From a virus, in the IMG/VR virus record IMGVR_UViG_3300043411_000560, positions 1 to 40,519 of that record: a stretch of 40,519 bases of DNA; one strand, 5' to 3'. A program made the position numbers and the translations under genes. Positions 30,216 to 38,389 of the stretch are shown piece after piece. Below the pieces are notes generated by a model. That model saw only the letters and a program-made list of their open reading frames with translations. It was not told the origin of the DNA and ran no database searches. The stretch's first letter is position 1. Every line of letters begins with the position of its first letter.

Positions 30216-31444
30216 TGACCGACTGGTTCGGACCCACCACGCGCTCGATGGGCCGCAATGCCCTCATGAACCTGCCCGACTACGGTTTCGGCCCAATGAC
30301 GCCGACGACGCAAGGTGGCCGTCAAAATGCGCTGTTGCAGGTTGGTGCGCAAGCGCAGCGGCCGAACGACTACCTCGCACCTGTAGCGGAGATGATTTCG
30401 CCGACGATGGGATCTTACGGCGCCGGGCAGATGATCGGCGAAGGCTCGCGTGCCATCGCCGAAGGCGATTACATGAGCGGCGGCGCGGCGCTCGCGCTCG
30501 GCATGGCCGGAATGATCCCCGGCGCTCCGAAGAAAGGCATCAAGGCGTTCCACGGTTCGCCGCACGACTTCGACAAGTTCAGCCTCGACAAGATCGGCAC
30601 GGGCGAAGGTGCTCAGGCGTATGGGCATGGGCTGTATTTTGCTGAGAACGAGGGGGTGGCTAAGAGCTACAAGGACAGTGTTCGCAAGCACAATACAGCA
30701 GGCGATAGTTATGCGCGGACGCTGCTCGAAAGCGCTGGCGGGGACCGCGCTGCGGCGGTCAAGAGAGCAAAGGCGTTGGCGCGCACGGTCAAGCCCGGCA
30801 TTCTATCCCGTGGCGATCCTGAGGACTTCGCTCGACTGAATGCAGCAGTTGCGGCGCTAGATGATCCGCAGTGGAATCCCGGCCGCATGTACGAGGTCAG
30901 CATCAACGCCGACCCTGAGGATTTCCTCGACTGGGATAGGCCGCTGAGTGAGCAGCCGGAAAAGGTGCGCAGCGCCGTCTACGATGTCCTGCCACAAGAT
31001 GCAAAAATCGGGGCCGCAGCCAAAGCGCGTCAGCATGAAATCGATATTCTGAAATCGCAACTTTCGCTTGGGTATGACGTTAAAACATTCAACCCAATTA
31101 GTCAGTCAGTCAGGGCGGAGATGGCAGACAGAATTCGTATTCTGGAGGAGAGCGGTCCATCTCCAGATATTGACCAATATCGCCTCCTTGGCGGGCAGTC
31201 ACTTCGCGACATTGGCGTTCTGGACAGCCCGGAAGTCGCTCAAAAGCTACGCGGAGCCGGAATCCCAGGCATTCGCTACCTTGACCAAGGCTCGCGCACG
31301 GCCGGCGACGGCTCGCGCAACTACGTGGTGTTCGATGACGCTCTGATTGAAATCCTGAAGAAGTACGGGCTTGCCGGCATGCTTGGCGGTGGCGGCGCTG
31401 CTGCGGCGGCGCTTGGGAACGGACAATCAGAGGAGCTGTACTAG
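30215..31444 (+). CDS. Virion effector B: shared N-terminal tag + ADP-ribosyltransferase-like domain
   Basis: 409 aa. Residues 1-72 align without gaps with effector A (26404-27318), 53 identical. Then a hydrophobic Gly/Ala stretch (about 88-103) and an ART-PolyVal-type domain: KAFHGSPHDFDKFSLDKIG (His motif, 113-115), QAYGHGLYFAENEG (Tyr motif, 137-143) and, far downstream, GIPGIRYLDQGSR with RNYVVFDDALIEILKKYG. These are known signatures of ADP-ribosyltransferases in phage polyvalent and toxin proteins that use NAD to modify host targets. The section near 31040-31150 is more AT-rich than the tag. Entry with the DNA is inferred from place among ejection genes. Confidence 0.75.
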   Translation: MTDWFGPTTRSMGRNALMNLPDYGFGPMTPTTQGGRQNALLQVGAQAQRPNDYLAPVAEMISPTMGSYGAGQMIGEGSRAIAEGDYMSGGAALALGMAGMIPGAPKKGIKAFHGSPHDFDKFSLDKIGTGEGAQAYGHGLYFAENEGVAKSYKDSVRKHNTAGDSYARTLLESAGGDRAAAVKRAKALARTVKPGILSRGDPEDFARLNAAVAALDDPQWNPGRMYEVSINADPEDFLDWDRPLSEQPEKVRSAVYDVLPQDAKIGAAAKARQHEIDILKSQLSLGYDVKTFNPISQSVRAEMADRIRILEESGPSPDIDQYRLLGGQSLRDIGVLDSPEVAQKLRGAGIPGIRYLDQGSRTAGDGSRNYVVFDDALIEILKKYGLAGMLGGGGAAAAALGNGQSEELY

Positions 31445-33160
31445 ATGGCCACGCTCTCCGACATCCGCGCCAAGTATCCAGAATATAACTACCTATCAGA
31501 CCCGGAGCTTGCCGACGCGCTGCACAAGAAGTTCTATGCCGACGTGCCGCGCGCCGACTTCGACAAGCGTGTCGGATTGCAGGCTGCTACAGAGCCAGTC
31601 AGCGCTGGGGAGATGGTGTCTGATGTGGCGAAAAGCGCTGGCATCGGCCTTGTGCAAGGTGGTCTCGGACTGGCCACGCTACCGGGCAACATTGAAGCGT
31701 TGGGCCGTGCTGGAATTAACGCTGGCGCTGGTCTGGTGGGCGTCAAACCCCCGGTAGACTCCGATACGTTCCTCACGAACTATAACGACGCCAAGAAGCG
31801 GGTTGAGGGCTACACGGGAGAATTCTACGAGCCTAAGACCACGGCCGGCAAGTATGCGCGTACCATCGGTGAGTTTGCGCCGGGCGCTATCGGCGGCGGC
31901 AGTCTCGCTGCCCGCGCTGCCCGTGTGGCGCTGCCGGCGGTCACGTCGGAAACGGCGGGGCAGATGGCAGAAGGCACAGCCTATGAACCCGTGGCGCGCG
32001 TGGCTGGCGCGCTGGCGGCATCTCGAATTCCTGGCGTCGCTGGCCGCATTGCAACGCCAGCGCCGGCCGATCCTGGACGCGCCGCCGCTGTGCAGTCGCT
32101 GGAGCAATCCGGTGTCAACGCTCTGACAGCAGGGCAGCGCACGGGCAACGAGCGCGTTCGGTGGATCGAGGACGCAACGGCGATGGTCCCCGGTGGCGGC
32201 GGTCGCGCCACGGCGATGCAGCAGGAGGCCGCACAGCAGTTCACTAGTGCAGCCCTGGCGCGTGCCGGTATCCAGGCCGATCGCGCAACTGGTCCTGTGA
32301 TGGATCAGGCATTCAACGCCATAGGTAGGGAATACAATAATTTCGGTAACGGCGTCGTCATTGCTCAGTCGCCGAGCTTCGAACGGCGGCTCAACGACAT
32401 CGTGACGAGATACCAGCGCAACACGCCAGCCACGATGCGCCGAGACATGATCGGCGGCCTCGCAAACGATGTCATCACGGCAACGCGGAGTCAAACGGGA
32501 CTGCTCGGTCAACAGTTAATGCGCTACCGCTCAGAACTCCGGCAGGCTCAACGGTCTTTGAAGAGCGATCCAGATGCGGCCCGCGCGGTTGGCGAAATGG
32601 TGGACGCATTCGACCGTCAGCTTGTGAGGTCTCAGCCGAGCGTGGCGCAACGAGCGGCGACAGCAACACAGCTTCGCGATCTCAACACGCGCTATCGGAA
32701 CATGCTCGCCATTGAGGACGCCGCCAGCGGTGCGGGTGAAGGCGCAACAGCCGGCCTCATCAGTCCCGCATTGCTGCGCACGGCCATCAAGAAAGCAAAC
32801 AAGCGCGAATACGTGCGCGGCCGTCACCCGATGGCGGACCTTGCTCGCTCCGGCGCTGCCGTGTTGCAACCGCTGCGCTCGTCCGGCACCGCGGAGCGCA
32901 GCTTTGCGCAAGGCGTTGTGTCGTCGCCTGCCTCGATGCTGTCCGGCATGGCCGGCGGTGTCGCCAGTGGCGGCGATCTTGTCACGATGGGGCTTGCCGC
33001 CACCGCACCGACCCTGGCGCGTGCTGCAACCGCGCGCGGCATCATGAGCCGCCCGGCGCAACGCTACCTCGGAAATCAAATGGTCCCGCGTCAACTCGAG
33101 CCAATCGACAACCGCAACGCGCTCCTGATGCTTCCGTTCATGAGCACGCGAGAGGACTGA
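31445..33160 (+). CDS. Large ejection protein (P22 gp16-like)
   Basis: 571 aa. GAGGAG precedes ATG 31445. It begins with the motif SDIRAKYPEYNYLSDPELAD, ALHKKFYADVPRADFDKRVG, common to phage proteins ejected at infection. Glycine/alanine-rich hydrophobic segments (about 60-100, 135-165) could insert in the membrane, followed by long helices and a C-terminal Ala-rich part. Expected to form part of the DNA conduit through the envelope. Confidence 0.75.
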   Translation: MATLSDIRAKYPEYNYLSDPELADALHKKFYADVPRADFDKRVGLQAATEPVSAGEMVSDVAKSAGIGLVQGGLGLATLPGNIEALGRAGINAGAGLVGVKPPVDSDTFLTNYNDAKKRVEGYTGEFYEPKTTAGKYARTIGEFAPGAIGGGSLAARAARVALPAVTSETAGQMAEGTAYEPVARVAGALAASRIPGVAGRIATPAPADPGRAAAVQSLEQSGVNALTAGQRTGNERVRWIEDATAMVPGGGGRATAMQQEAAQQFTSAALARAGIQADRATGPVMDQAFNAIGREYNNFGNGVVIAQSPSFERRLNDIVTRYQRNTPATMRRDMIGGLANDVITATRSQTGLLGQQLMRYRSELRQAQRSLKSDPDAARAVGEMVDAFDRQLVRSQPSVAQRAATATQLRDLNTRYRNMLAIEDAASGAGEGATAGLISPALLRTAIKKANKREYVRGRHPMADLARSGAAVLQPLRSSGTAERSFAQGVVSSPASMLSGMAGGVASGGDLVTMGLAATAPTLARAATARGIMSRPAQRYLGNQMVPRQLEPIDNRNALLMLPFMSTRED

Positions 33161-33163
33161 CGC

Positions 33164-34480
33164 ATGACCGATTCCGTTGCCGTATTCCCCCCCGGTTTCA
33201 GGCTCACCGACGCCAGCACGGGCGCGCCGCTTTCGGGTGCCGTGGTGCGGTTCTACGATGCCGCCACGACCACGCCGAAGACCGTCTATTCCGATACCGA
33301 TTTGACTGTTCCGATTGGCACGAGCGTTACCACGGACGCGCTCGGCTACCCAACGTCGGACGGCACCACGAAAACGCTCGTTTACGTCGGAACCTCCCCC
33401 TACAAGCTCACCATCGAGACGAGCGGCGGCACTCAGGTTGCGACCCACGACGACATCAAGGGCGCTGTTGCTGCTGCGGCCGGCGACGTGTCGGTGATCG
33501 TGACGCGGCCCGTTGTCACCAAGTCGCTGGATTACACGATTGTCAGCGACGATCAGAACAAGGTCATTGCCGTCAACTGTAGCGGCGGCGACGTGGTGCT
33601 GACGCTGCCGAGCGCGGCGACGGTCGGCGACGGCTGGCAGATCACGGTTCAGCACGCGGGCTCTGCCAATCAGGCGATTGTCAGCACGGTTTCATCGCAG
33701 ACGATTTCGGATGGCGCGACCTCGTATGGCACGAGCTTTGCGCTGGCTCTGTCAGGCGAGGATGGGACGCTGGTATCGGACGGCGGAAACTGGCGCGTGA
33801 TCGGCCACACAACGCCGCTCATTCGACCGTCTCAGGGCGTGCTCGCCATCGTGGACCGGCTGTCGGCGCCGCCGGGTGCTCCAGAGGCCGGTGAGCTGTA
33901 CCTGCTCACGTCGTCGCCGTCCGGCGCATGGTCATCATTTGCCGAGCACGACATTGTGCAGTGGACCGACGCTGCATGGGTGAAATACACGCCCGCTACC
34001 GACTGCGGGTGGATCGCGTTCATTGCTGACGAGGACCGTTATTATCGCCACGTCGGCACGGTTTGGGCTATCGATAGCGCGACAGCTTCGGCATTCGGAA
34101 CTGTGCAGCTCGCCGATGCAGCGGCGATGGAAGCCAAGACTGCGGGCCGCGCGGTGACTGCCGACCTGCAGGACCGTCACCCGGGCCACCCGAAAGCTTG
34201 GGTCACGTTCGACGGGACCGGCACACCTGCGATCTCGGCATCGTACAACGTCACCAGCATCACGGACAACGGCGTTGGGGACTACACGATCAACCTCGGC
34301 GTCACGTTCTCATCGACGAATTTCGCATGGTCGGGAGCGGCGAATTTTGCGGCGACCGCGGGCGCGAACTACATCACAGATACGGCGCGCACGACAAGCT
34401 CTCTGCGGATAACGATTGCAAGCGCCGGAACCGCAGCCGATCTGGCGCGCATCTCGCTCGTGTTCTGGGGTGACGTGTGA
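33164..34480 (+). CDS. Tail fibre/spike with DUF2793-like region
   Basis: 438 aa. The N-terminus FPPGFRLTDASTGAPLSGAV, VRFYDAATTTPKTVYSD is a particle-binding domain typical of fibres. A beta region follows (TLPSAATVGDGWQITVQHAG), then a DUF2793-like block (about 225-310: APPGAPEAGELYLLTSSPSG, WSSFAEHDIVQWTDAAWVKY). A C-terminal beta domain (KAWVTFDGTGTPAISASYNV) resembles fibre tips. A second receptor-binding protein beside the esterase spike. Confidence 0.75.
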   Translation: MTDSVAVFPPGFRLTDASTGAPLSGAVVRFYDAATTTPKTVYSDTDLTVPIGTSVTTDALGYPTSDGTTKTLVYVGTSPYKLTIETSGGTQVATHDDIKGAVAAAAGDVSVIVTRPVVTKSLDYTIVSDDQNKVIAVNCSGGDVVLTLPSAATVGDGWQITVQHAGSANQAIVSTVSSQTISDGATSYGTSFALALSGEDGTLVSDGGNWRVIGHTTPLIRPSQGVLAIVDRLSAPPGAPEAGELYLLTSSPSGAWSSFAEHDIVQWTDAAWVKYTPATDCGWIAFIADEDRYYRHVGTVWAIDSATASAFGTVQLADAAAMEAKTAGRAVTADLQDRHPGHPKAWVTFDGTGTPAISASYNVTSITDNGVGDYTINLGVTFSSTNFAWSGAANFAATAGANYITDTARTTSSLRITIASAGTAADLARISLVFWGDV

Positions 34481-34863
34481 TGCGCTGTGCAACGGCCTAT
34501 TACGCCGTAGAGCGCCCGGGCGAGCAAACGTCGGTCCTCATCACCGTCAACGGCATCGATGCGATGAAGGAAGCGCAGCGCGGCGGCCAGGTGCTGTCCG
34601 TGCGCCAGATCAGCCACGAGGAAGCCCGCGCCATCAAGGCAGCGCGGGAAGGACCGGAACAACCTCCACAGCCAGAACCAGCACCGCTCGCTGCCCCGGA
34701 TGATCTTCGGGGCCTTTTGACTTCGCTTGTTGAGGAACTGGAGCGCGACCGGCAGCGTGTTGCGCAACAGCTCGATGCGTTGCAACGCGACCATGCGTCC
34801 CTACGTGAAACCGTGCGTCAGATCATCCAACACAGCATGATTACGAAGGTGGAGGCCGCATGA
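34480..34863 (+). CDS. Hypothetical protein with Pro-rich hinge and coiled coil
   Basis: 127 aa, ATG overlapping the fibre stop (TGATG). N-terminal alpha/beta part (residues 1-58), Pro-rich segment PEQPPQPEPAPLAAP, then a coiled coil (LTSLVEELERDRQRVAQQLD). It could be a fibre chaperone or a lysis-cassette accessory; no family recognised. Confidence 0.6.
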   Translation: MRCATAYYAVERPGEQTSVLITVNGIDAMKEAQRGGQVLSVRQISHEEARAIKAAREGPEQPPQPEPAPLAAPDDLRGLLTSLVEELERDRQRVAQQLDALQRDHASLRETVRQIIQHSMITKVEAA

Positions 34864-35606
34864 TCCCCGCATCGATACGCAACAAGAACCCCGGCGCCAT
34901 GGAGCCGGGGCCGTCGTCGGCTAAGTTTGGTTCGACGGCATATGAGACCCTGAAATGGACCTACAAGGGCAAGCCGGCCATCAACAAGTGCGCGACGTTT
35001 CCGACAGAGCAGCACGGCGCCGCGGCGATGTTCGACCTTCTCAGCCGGCGATACACTGGGCAGACCGTGGAGGCTGCTATCGGCAGATGGTGCGGCGGCT
35101 ACTATGCCCCGACCTACGCCAAGGCGTTGGAGGCCAACGGCGGCGTGAAGGCGACCGATATGCTCACCAAGGAGCTGATCGGCAATCCGGCATTCGCGGT
35201 GCCGCTGTGCAAGGCGATGGCGCGCGTCGAGGCCGGAACCGATTTCCCACTCACAGACGAGGAATGGAACGAGGCGCACGCGCTGGCGTTCGGCGGTGCC
35301 GTGGCGCCCGAGTTCTCGCCTGACAACGACGTGCCGTCTCCTGGACCAAATGCGCGGCGCACCGCGGCAATCAAGGATGCGGCGCCCAAGGTCACAGTTG
35401 GCGGAAGCGTGGCCGCTGCGTCCACCTACGTCGCCAGCAATGGCCTCCCAACGCCACCGCCGCAAGCCGCAGATGCAGCGGCCAAGGTCGGCGCATGGAA
35501 GGGGCTCGCGACTTCGGCCAGCGCCGATCCACTGCTCATGGTCGGGCTGCTCGTGGTGTTCGGCGTGCTCGGCTGGATCGCCTTCGACAAGTGGAGGGGC
35601 GCATGA
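34860..35606 (+). CDS. Putative peptidoglycan hydrolase (endolysin) with C-terminal membrane span
   Basis: 248 aa. The start IRNKNPGAMEPGPSSAKFGS and later CATFPTEQHGAAAMFDLLSR match a family of phage lysis or structural muramidase-like proteins that begin IRNxNPGN and contain FxTxxxG. A linker rich in Pro/Ala leads to a hydrophobic span (PLLMVGLLVVFGVLGWIAFD, about 222-241) and a short basic end. Directly followed by spanin genes, which supports a lysis role. The C-terminal anchor is unusual for an endolysin and may hold it in the membrane until holin action. Confidence 0.6.
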   Translation: MIPASIRNKNPGAMEPGPSSAKFGSTAYETLKWTYKGKPAINKCATFPTEQHGAAAMFDLLSRRYTGQTVEAAIGRWCGGYYAPTYAKALEANGGVKATDMLTKELIGNPAFAVPLCKAMARVEAGTDFPLTDEEWNEAHALAFGGAVAPEFSPDNDVPSPGPNARRTAAIKDAAPKVTVGGSVAAASTYVASNGLPTPPPQAADAAAKVGAWKGLATSASADPLLMVGLLVVFGVLGWIAFDKWRGA

Positions 35607-35845
35607 TGTTCGGCCTCTCCCGTCTTTCCATCCAGCTTGCCGCCATCGTCGGCGGGGCTGGTCTACTCGTCACCAGTTGCGTTGTGCGTGATCGTTCGGT
35701 CGAACAACGCGGCGCTGCAAAGATAGTTGCCGCCTCGAAAAAAGAGGGGGCGAAAGCCAATGCGACGAATGAAGTTGTGCGCCGTGATGCTGCTGTTCCC
35801 GGCGCTGTTGACCGGCTGCTCAAAGACAGTTGTCGTGACTGCTGA
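35603..35845 (+). CDS. Inner-membrane spanin (Rz-like)
   Basis: 80 aa. ATG 35603 overlaps the lysin stop (ATG 35606 is also possible). N-terminal span (SIQLAAIVGGAGLLVTSCVV), then a basic, helical periplasmic part ending in VDRLLKDSCRDC. The out-of-frame gene 35760-35987 overlaps its 3' half, the classic Rz/Rz1 nested layout. Joins inner and outer membranes at lysis. Confidence 0.75.
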   Translation: MMFGLSRLSIQLAAIVGGAGLLVTSCVVRDRSVEQRGAAKIVAASKKEGAKANATNEVVRRDAAVPGAVDRLLKDSCRDC

Positions 35846-35987
35846 CGAGCTCTGCCGCGACTGGCAGCACCAGCAGATCAGCAAGAAGGACGCTCTGACG
35901 GAGCCGACAGCATCGCAGATCGAAGCCAACAATAAGTCGCGGCCCGCGTGGGGGTGTGAGTACGGCGCGAACAAGTCCAAGAGCTGA
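35760..35987 (+). CDS. Outer-membrane spanin lipoprotein (Rz1-like), nested
   Basis: 75 aa. Lipoprotein signal with lipobox LLTGC (Cys at residue 20), then a short mature chain with a second CRDW motif. ATG 35760 is preceded by GAGGGGGCG; ATG 35769 is possible. Starts inside the inner-membrane spanin gene in another frame and ends 142 bases after it. Confidence 0.75.
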   Translation: MRRMKLCAVMLLFPALLTGCSKTVVVTADELCRDWQHQQISKKDALTEPTASQIEANNKSRPAWGCEYGANKSKS

Positions 35988-36043
35988 GACCATGAACCAT
36001 GCCCAACTCACGGCGATACGCGACTCGCTCGTCTCCGAGCTAT

Positions 36044-36268
36044 ATGGCGGAGCACGAAGTCGATACGAGGGAGCGAGTTACGCGCCTCGAAGTGATCTCA
36101 GATCAGCACACCAACCAGCACGGGAGCCACTTCGAGACGCACGCGAAGCACGATCAGCGGTTGAGCCTTGTCGAGAAGGCGATCTTGGCTCTCGCCGGGG
36201 CGGTCTACATCCTCGCGCAAGAGAAGTTCCCGGTGGTCGCCCATCTATTGAAAGGGCTGATCCCGTGA
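36044..36268 (+). CDS. Holin-like protein (XhlA-type); 5' end perhaps frameshifted
   Basis: 74 aa from ATG 36044. It has a charged helix (VDTRERVTRLEVISDQHTNQ), then one membrane span (EKAILALAGAVYILAQEKFP) and a LLKGLIP end, as in haemolysin XhlA-like holin proteins. No good ribosome site precedes 36044. A natural-looking N-terminus (MNHAQLTAIRDSLVSELYGG) starts at ATG 35992 in the neighbouring frame; a +1 shift near 36045-36060 would fuse the two. The stop overlaps the next GTG. Confidence 0.6.
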   Translation: MAEHEVDTRERVTRLEVISDQHTNQHGSHFETHAKHDQRLSLVEKAILALAGAVYILAQEKFPVVAHLLKGLIP

Positions 36269-36348
36269 GCCCTCAATTCAAGCTCGGTTTAGCCCTTCTT
36301 GTCGCCCTCACGGTCGGGTCTATCCTGTATCATGTGATCGCTGGGTGA
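36265..36348 (+). CDS. 27-residue membrane peptide
   Basis: GTG start in the GTGA overlap with the holin-like gene. The product MSPQFKLGLALLVALTVGSI + LYHVIAG is almost entirely one membrane span. Could be a lysis peptide or antiholin. The 3' 60 bases overlap the antisense gene 36289-36546, so the two cassettes converge here. Confidence 0.5.
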   Translation: MSPQFKLGLALLVALTVGSILYHVIAG

Positions 36349-36546
36349 CTCACCTTCTGTCCTGTCGTAGGCGATCAACACAGCCAATGCGATGGATGGA
36401 ACGAGCAACAGAAACGACCCGATTGCGATGGCCAATGGAGCATGGATACTGAATCCGTACCCTATCAAGCTGATGCCGCCACCAACCCATATTCCGGCAG
36501 ACACAGCTTGTTTCAGTCGCTCACCGGATGGCGTTTTGCTATTCAT
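36289..36546 (-). CDS. Small two-span membrane protein
   Basis: 85 aa. ATG 36546 (GTG 36555 is an alternative). Two spans: VSAGIWVGGGISLIGYGFSI and PLAIAIGSFLLLVPSIALAV, with a charged C-terminus. Last gene of the right-hand leftward operon; the only one of its ten genes without the AGGCC(C)G start motif. Confidence 0.6.
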   Translation of the reverse strand: MNSKTPSGERLKQAVSAGIWVGGGISLIGYGFSIHAPLAIAIGSFLLLVPSIALAVLIAYDRTEGESPSDHMIQDRPDREGDKKG

Positions 36547-36901
36547 CTGCACCACTTTCGTTGCGACGCTTCGACATTTGCAGTAGACTCATAGCAAGAC
36601 CAGAGACGCCAGCCCGCTTCATCAGCACAGCCTTTTCGGCGTCGGTCCACTCCTTGCCGGAGTAATGTTGCCCGTCCTGGATTCGAACCAGTCCTCGGTC
36701 ATCGATACGGAATCGAAGCGCTCGGATGGCCGCAGCGACCATTTCCGGGCTATCCGATTCGCTTTGTCCATACTCAAAAGCAAGATTCGCGCACGCCTCG
36801 CGCACGGACTCCACAGCAGCATCGATCATCAACGCGTGTTCCATGCACAGGCTGATGACATTGCCACTGTCGTCGAGAACGCAAATGCAATGCTGGCTCA
36901 T
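36539..36901 (-). CDS. Hypothetical protein
   Basis: 120 aa. ATG 36901 with CGATAGAGGCCGC before it. Starts with a beta hairpin (CICVLDDSGNVISLCMEHAL), then helices (VESVREACANLAFEYGQSES). The C-terminal third WTDAEKAVLMKRAGVSG has an HTH-like turn. Not recognised. Confidence 0.6.
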   Translation of the reverse strand: MSQHCICVLDDSGNVISLCMEHALMIDAAVESVREACANLAFEYGQSESDSPEMVAAAIRALRFRIDDRGLVRIQDGQHYSGKEWTDAEKAVLMKRAGVSGLAMSLLQMSKRRNESGADE

Positions 36902-36912
36902 TATTGCGGCCT

Positions 36913-37197
36913 CTATCGAACGACTTCTCCGCGCGCTTTTGCCAGCGCGGCCTTGGCGCATGTAACGGACTGCCAAGCGTCTGCCTTACCCGGCGACGGG
37001 GACAGATTGTTTATGCGCTCATATTCGGCAATGTCGCGCAGCAGCATTGTGATTGCCTCCTCCATGTCAGGAGCGGCAGCGATTAGATTCGCGTCCTCGA
37101 TGGGCAGGTTGCCGGCTACAGCATAGGCACCAGCAACAGCGTACATTTCAGTGTCTGCCGGGTCGGCGGTCACGCGCCACGGTTCAATTGCGAGCAT
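36913..37197 (-). CDS. Hypothetical protein (sporadic small phage protein)
   Basis: 94 aa. Contains ANLIAAAPDMEEAITMLLRD, a pattern (N-A-x-L-I-A-A-A-P-x-M/L) that recurs in many small phage proteins of unknown function. TACGATAGAGGCCG lies upstream of ATG 37197. Confidence 0.7.
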   Translation of the reverse strand: MLAIEPWRVTADPADTEMYAVAGAYAVAGNLPIEDANLIAAAPDMEEAITMLLRDIAEYERINNLSPSPGKADAWQSVTCAKAALAKARGEVVR

Positions 37198-37206
37198 GGG
37201 CGGCCT

Positions 37207-37476
37207 CTATCGTACATGGTTCGGTGGGACAGGAAGTGCCTGCCAGTGCGTAGGCACGCCGTATTGGACATTGACGGGCTCACTCGACATGGGCTCAACC
37301 CAAGCGCATCCGTCAGTGCATCCTCTGCCGCCTTCGGCGTAGTACCAATCCCATCGCGCAACAACCTGATTGCCGTCTGCGCAGTAGAGCAGCAGCATAG
37401 GTGGCTCAACCCAATTTGGGTCCGTCACCATTTCAGCTCCGCCACCTTTGGGTGCTGTATCGATTGGTTGCCACAT
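37207..37476 (-). CDS. DUF551-like protein
   Basis: 89 aa. MWQPIDTAPKGGGAE, LLYCADGNQVVARWDWYYAE and the end VPTHWQALPVPP are the signature of the DUF551 family (W-x-P-I-x-T-A-P-K ... P-T-H-W-x-x-L-P), frequent in phages. No function is known. TACGATAGAGGCCCG precedes the start. Confidence 0.75.
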   Translation of the reverse strand: MWQPIDTAPKGGGAEMVTDPNWVEPPMLLLYCADGNQVVARWDWYYAEGGRGCTDGCAWVEPMSSEPVNVQYGVPTHWQALPVPPNHVR

Positions 37477-37486
37477 GGCCGGGCCT

Positions 37487-37741
37487 CTATCGTACAGGTT
37501 CAGTCGGCGTCGCTATCACGAGCAGCGCGTACAGGTCGCAGTACCTCATGTTGAGGCACCCGCCGATGGGGGCTTCTGTGGTCGCGAGCCACGGCGCGTT
37601 GTCGAACAGCTCGCGAGCAACACCAACGGCGTGCTTTGCCCTATCGTCTGTGACGGCGTTCGCTGCGTCGCGGAGCACTGCTTCAGCTTTAGCCGAGATG
37701 CGGCGCACCTCGCGTTCTGCCATCTGCTTTGGCGTGCTCAT
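37487..37741 (-). CDS. Hypothetical protein
   Basis: 84 aa from ATG 37741; ATG 37744 is next to it, and AAAGGCCCG favours the second by spacing. Helical first half (PKQMAEREVRRISAKAEAVL), then a conserved-looking end MRYCDLYALLVIAT. Not recognised. Confidence 0.6.
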   Translation of the reverse strand: MSTPKQMAEREVRRISAKAEAVLRDAANAVTDDRAKHAVGVARELFDNAPWLATTEAPIGGCLNMRYCDLYALLVIATPTEPVR

Positions 37742-37764
37742 CATCGGGCCTTTCTTGAACATGT

Positions 37765-38379
37765 TTAAGCCATCTCTGGAATTGGCACTCGCCCGGCCCA
37801 CTGCATCGCCATAGCAGAGGCGATGCCGGGAAGGGTAACGCTTCGCTCTTTCCACCGATCCGGCGACGGAGATGCGTGGTGCACACGCGGTCGCCGACCA
37901 TCAACGATCAGCGTGGGCGTGAGAGGCCGCAGGCCACGGAGCCACAGGCATGTGGCCTTTATCTCACCATGCCCAAACTGCCACGGCTGTATCGTCTGGT
38001 CGGGGCCGCGACCGATGATCTCCCGGCAGTGCCGGTGCTGGATAGGGTTCTCGACGGCCACGAGCGGAATCGGTGCATCGAGGCAGGCGCGGAAAAATCG
38101 CGCGCCGTCCTCCATCTTCTGCCACCGATCATCGTCCCGCACTGTCCCCCGCCCACCATACAGCCACCGCACGCCGCTGTTTGCGAGGTATGTGCATGGA
38201 GGATGCAGGATTGCTCCATCCCAGCCGTCACCGAGCACGGTCAACAGATCGCATTGGATGTGATGCGGATCGCCATCAGCGGCAGGCAGCAGGTCGCACG
38301 ACCAAGCGTCATGACCGAGTGACCGCAGGGCGCGGCGAACTGATCCTGTAAATTCGCATCCTACGAGCCACCGAGCCAT
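37765..38379 (-). CDS. C5-cytosine-methylase-like protein
   Basis: 204 aa. GCEFTGSVRRALRSLGHDAW with the Asp of SCDLLPAADG resembles the cofactor-binding start of DNA cytosine methylases. LHPPCTYLANSGVRWL has the catalytic PC, and VAVENPI the ENP motif. It is shorter than active C5 methylases (usually over 300 aa), with no separate target-recognition domain. Phages commonly carry this short family; activity is not proven. Possible roles are DNA modification or binding. GAGGCCCGC precedes ATG 38379. Confidence 0.75.
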   Translation of the reverse strand: MARWLVGCEFTGSVRRALRSLGHDAWSCDLLPAADGDPHHIQCDLLTVLGDGWDGAILHPPCTYLANSGVRWLYGGRGTVRDDDRWQKMEDGARFFRACLDAPIPLVAVENPIQHRHCREIIGRGPDQTIQPWQFGHGEIKATCLWLRGLRPLTPTLIVDGRRPRVHHASPSPDRWKERSVTLPGIASAMAMQWAGRVPIPEMA

Positions 38380-38389
38380 GATGCGGGCC

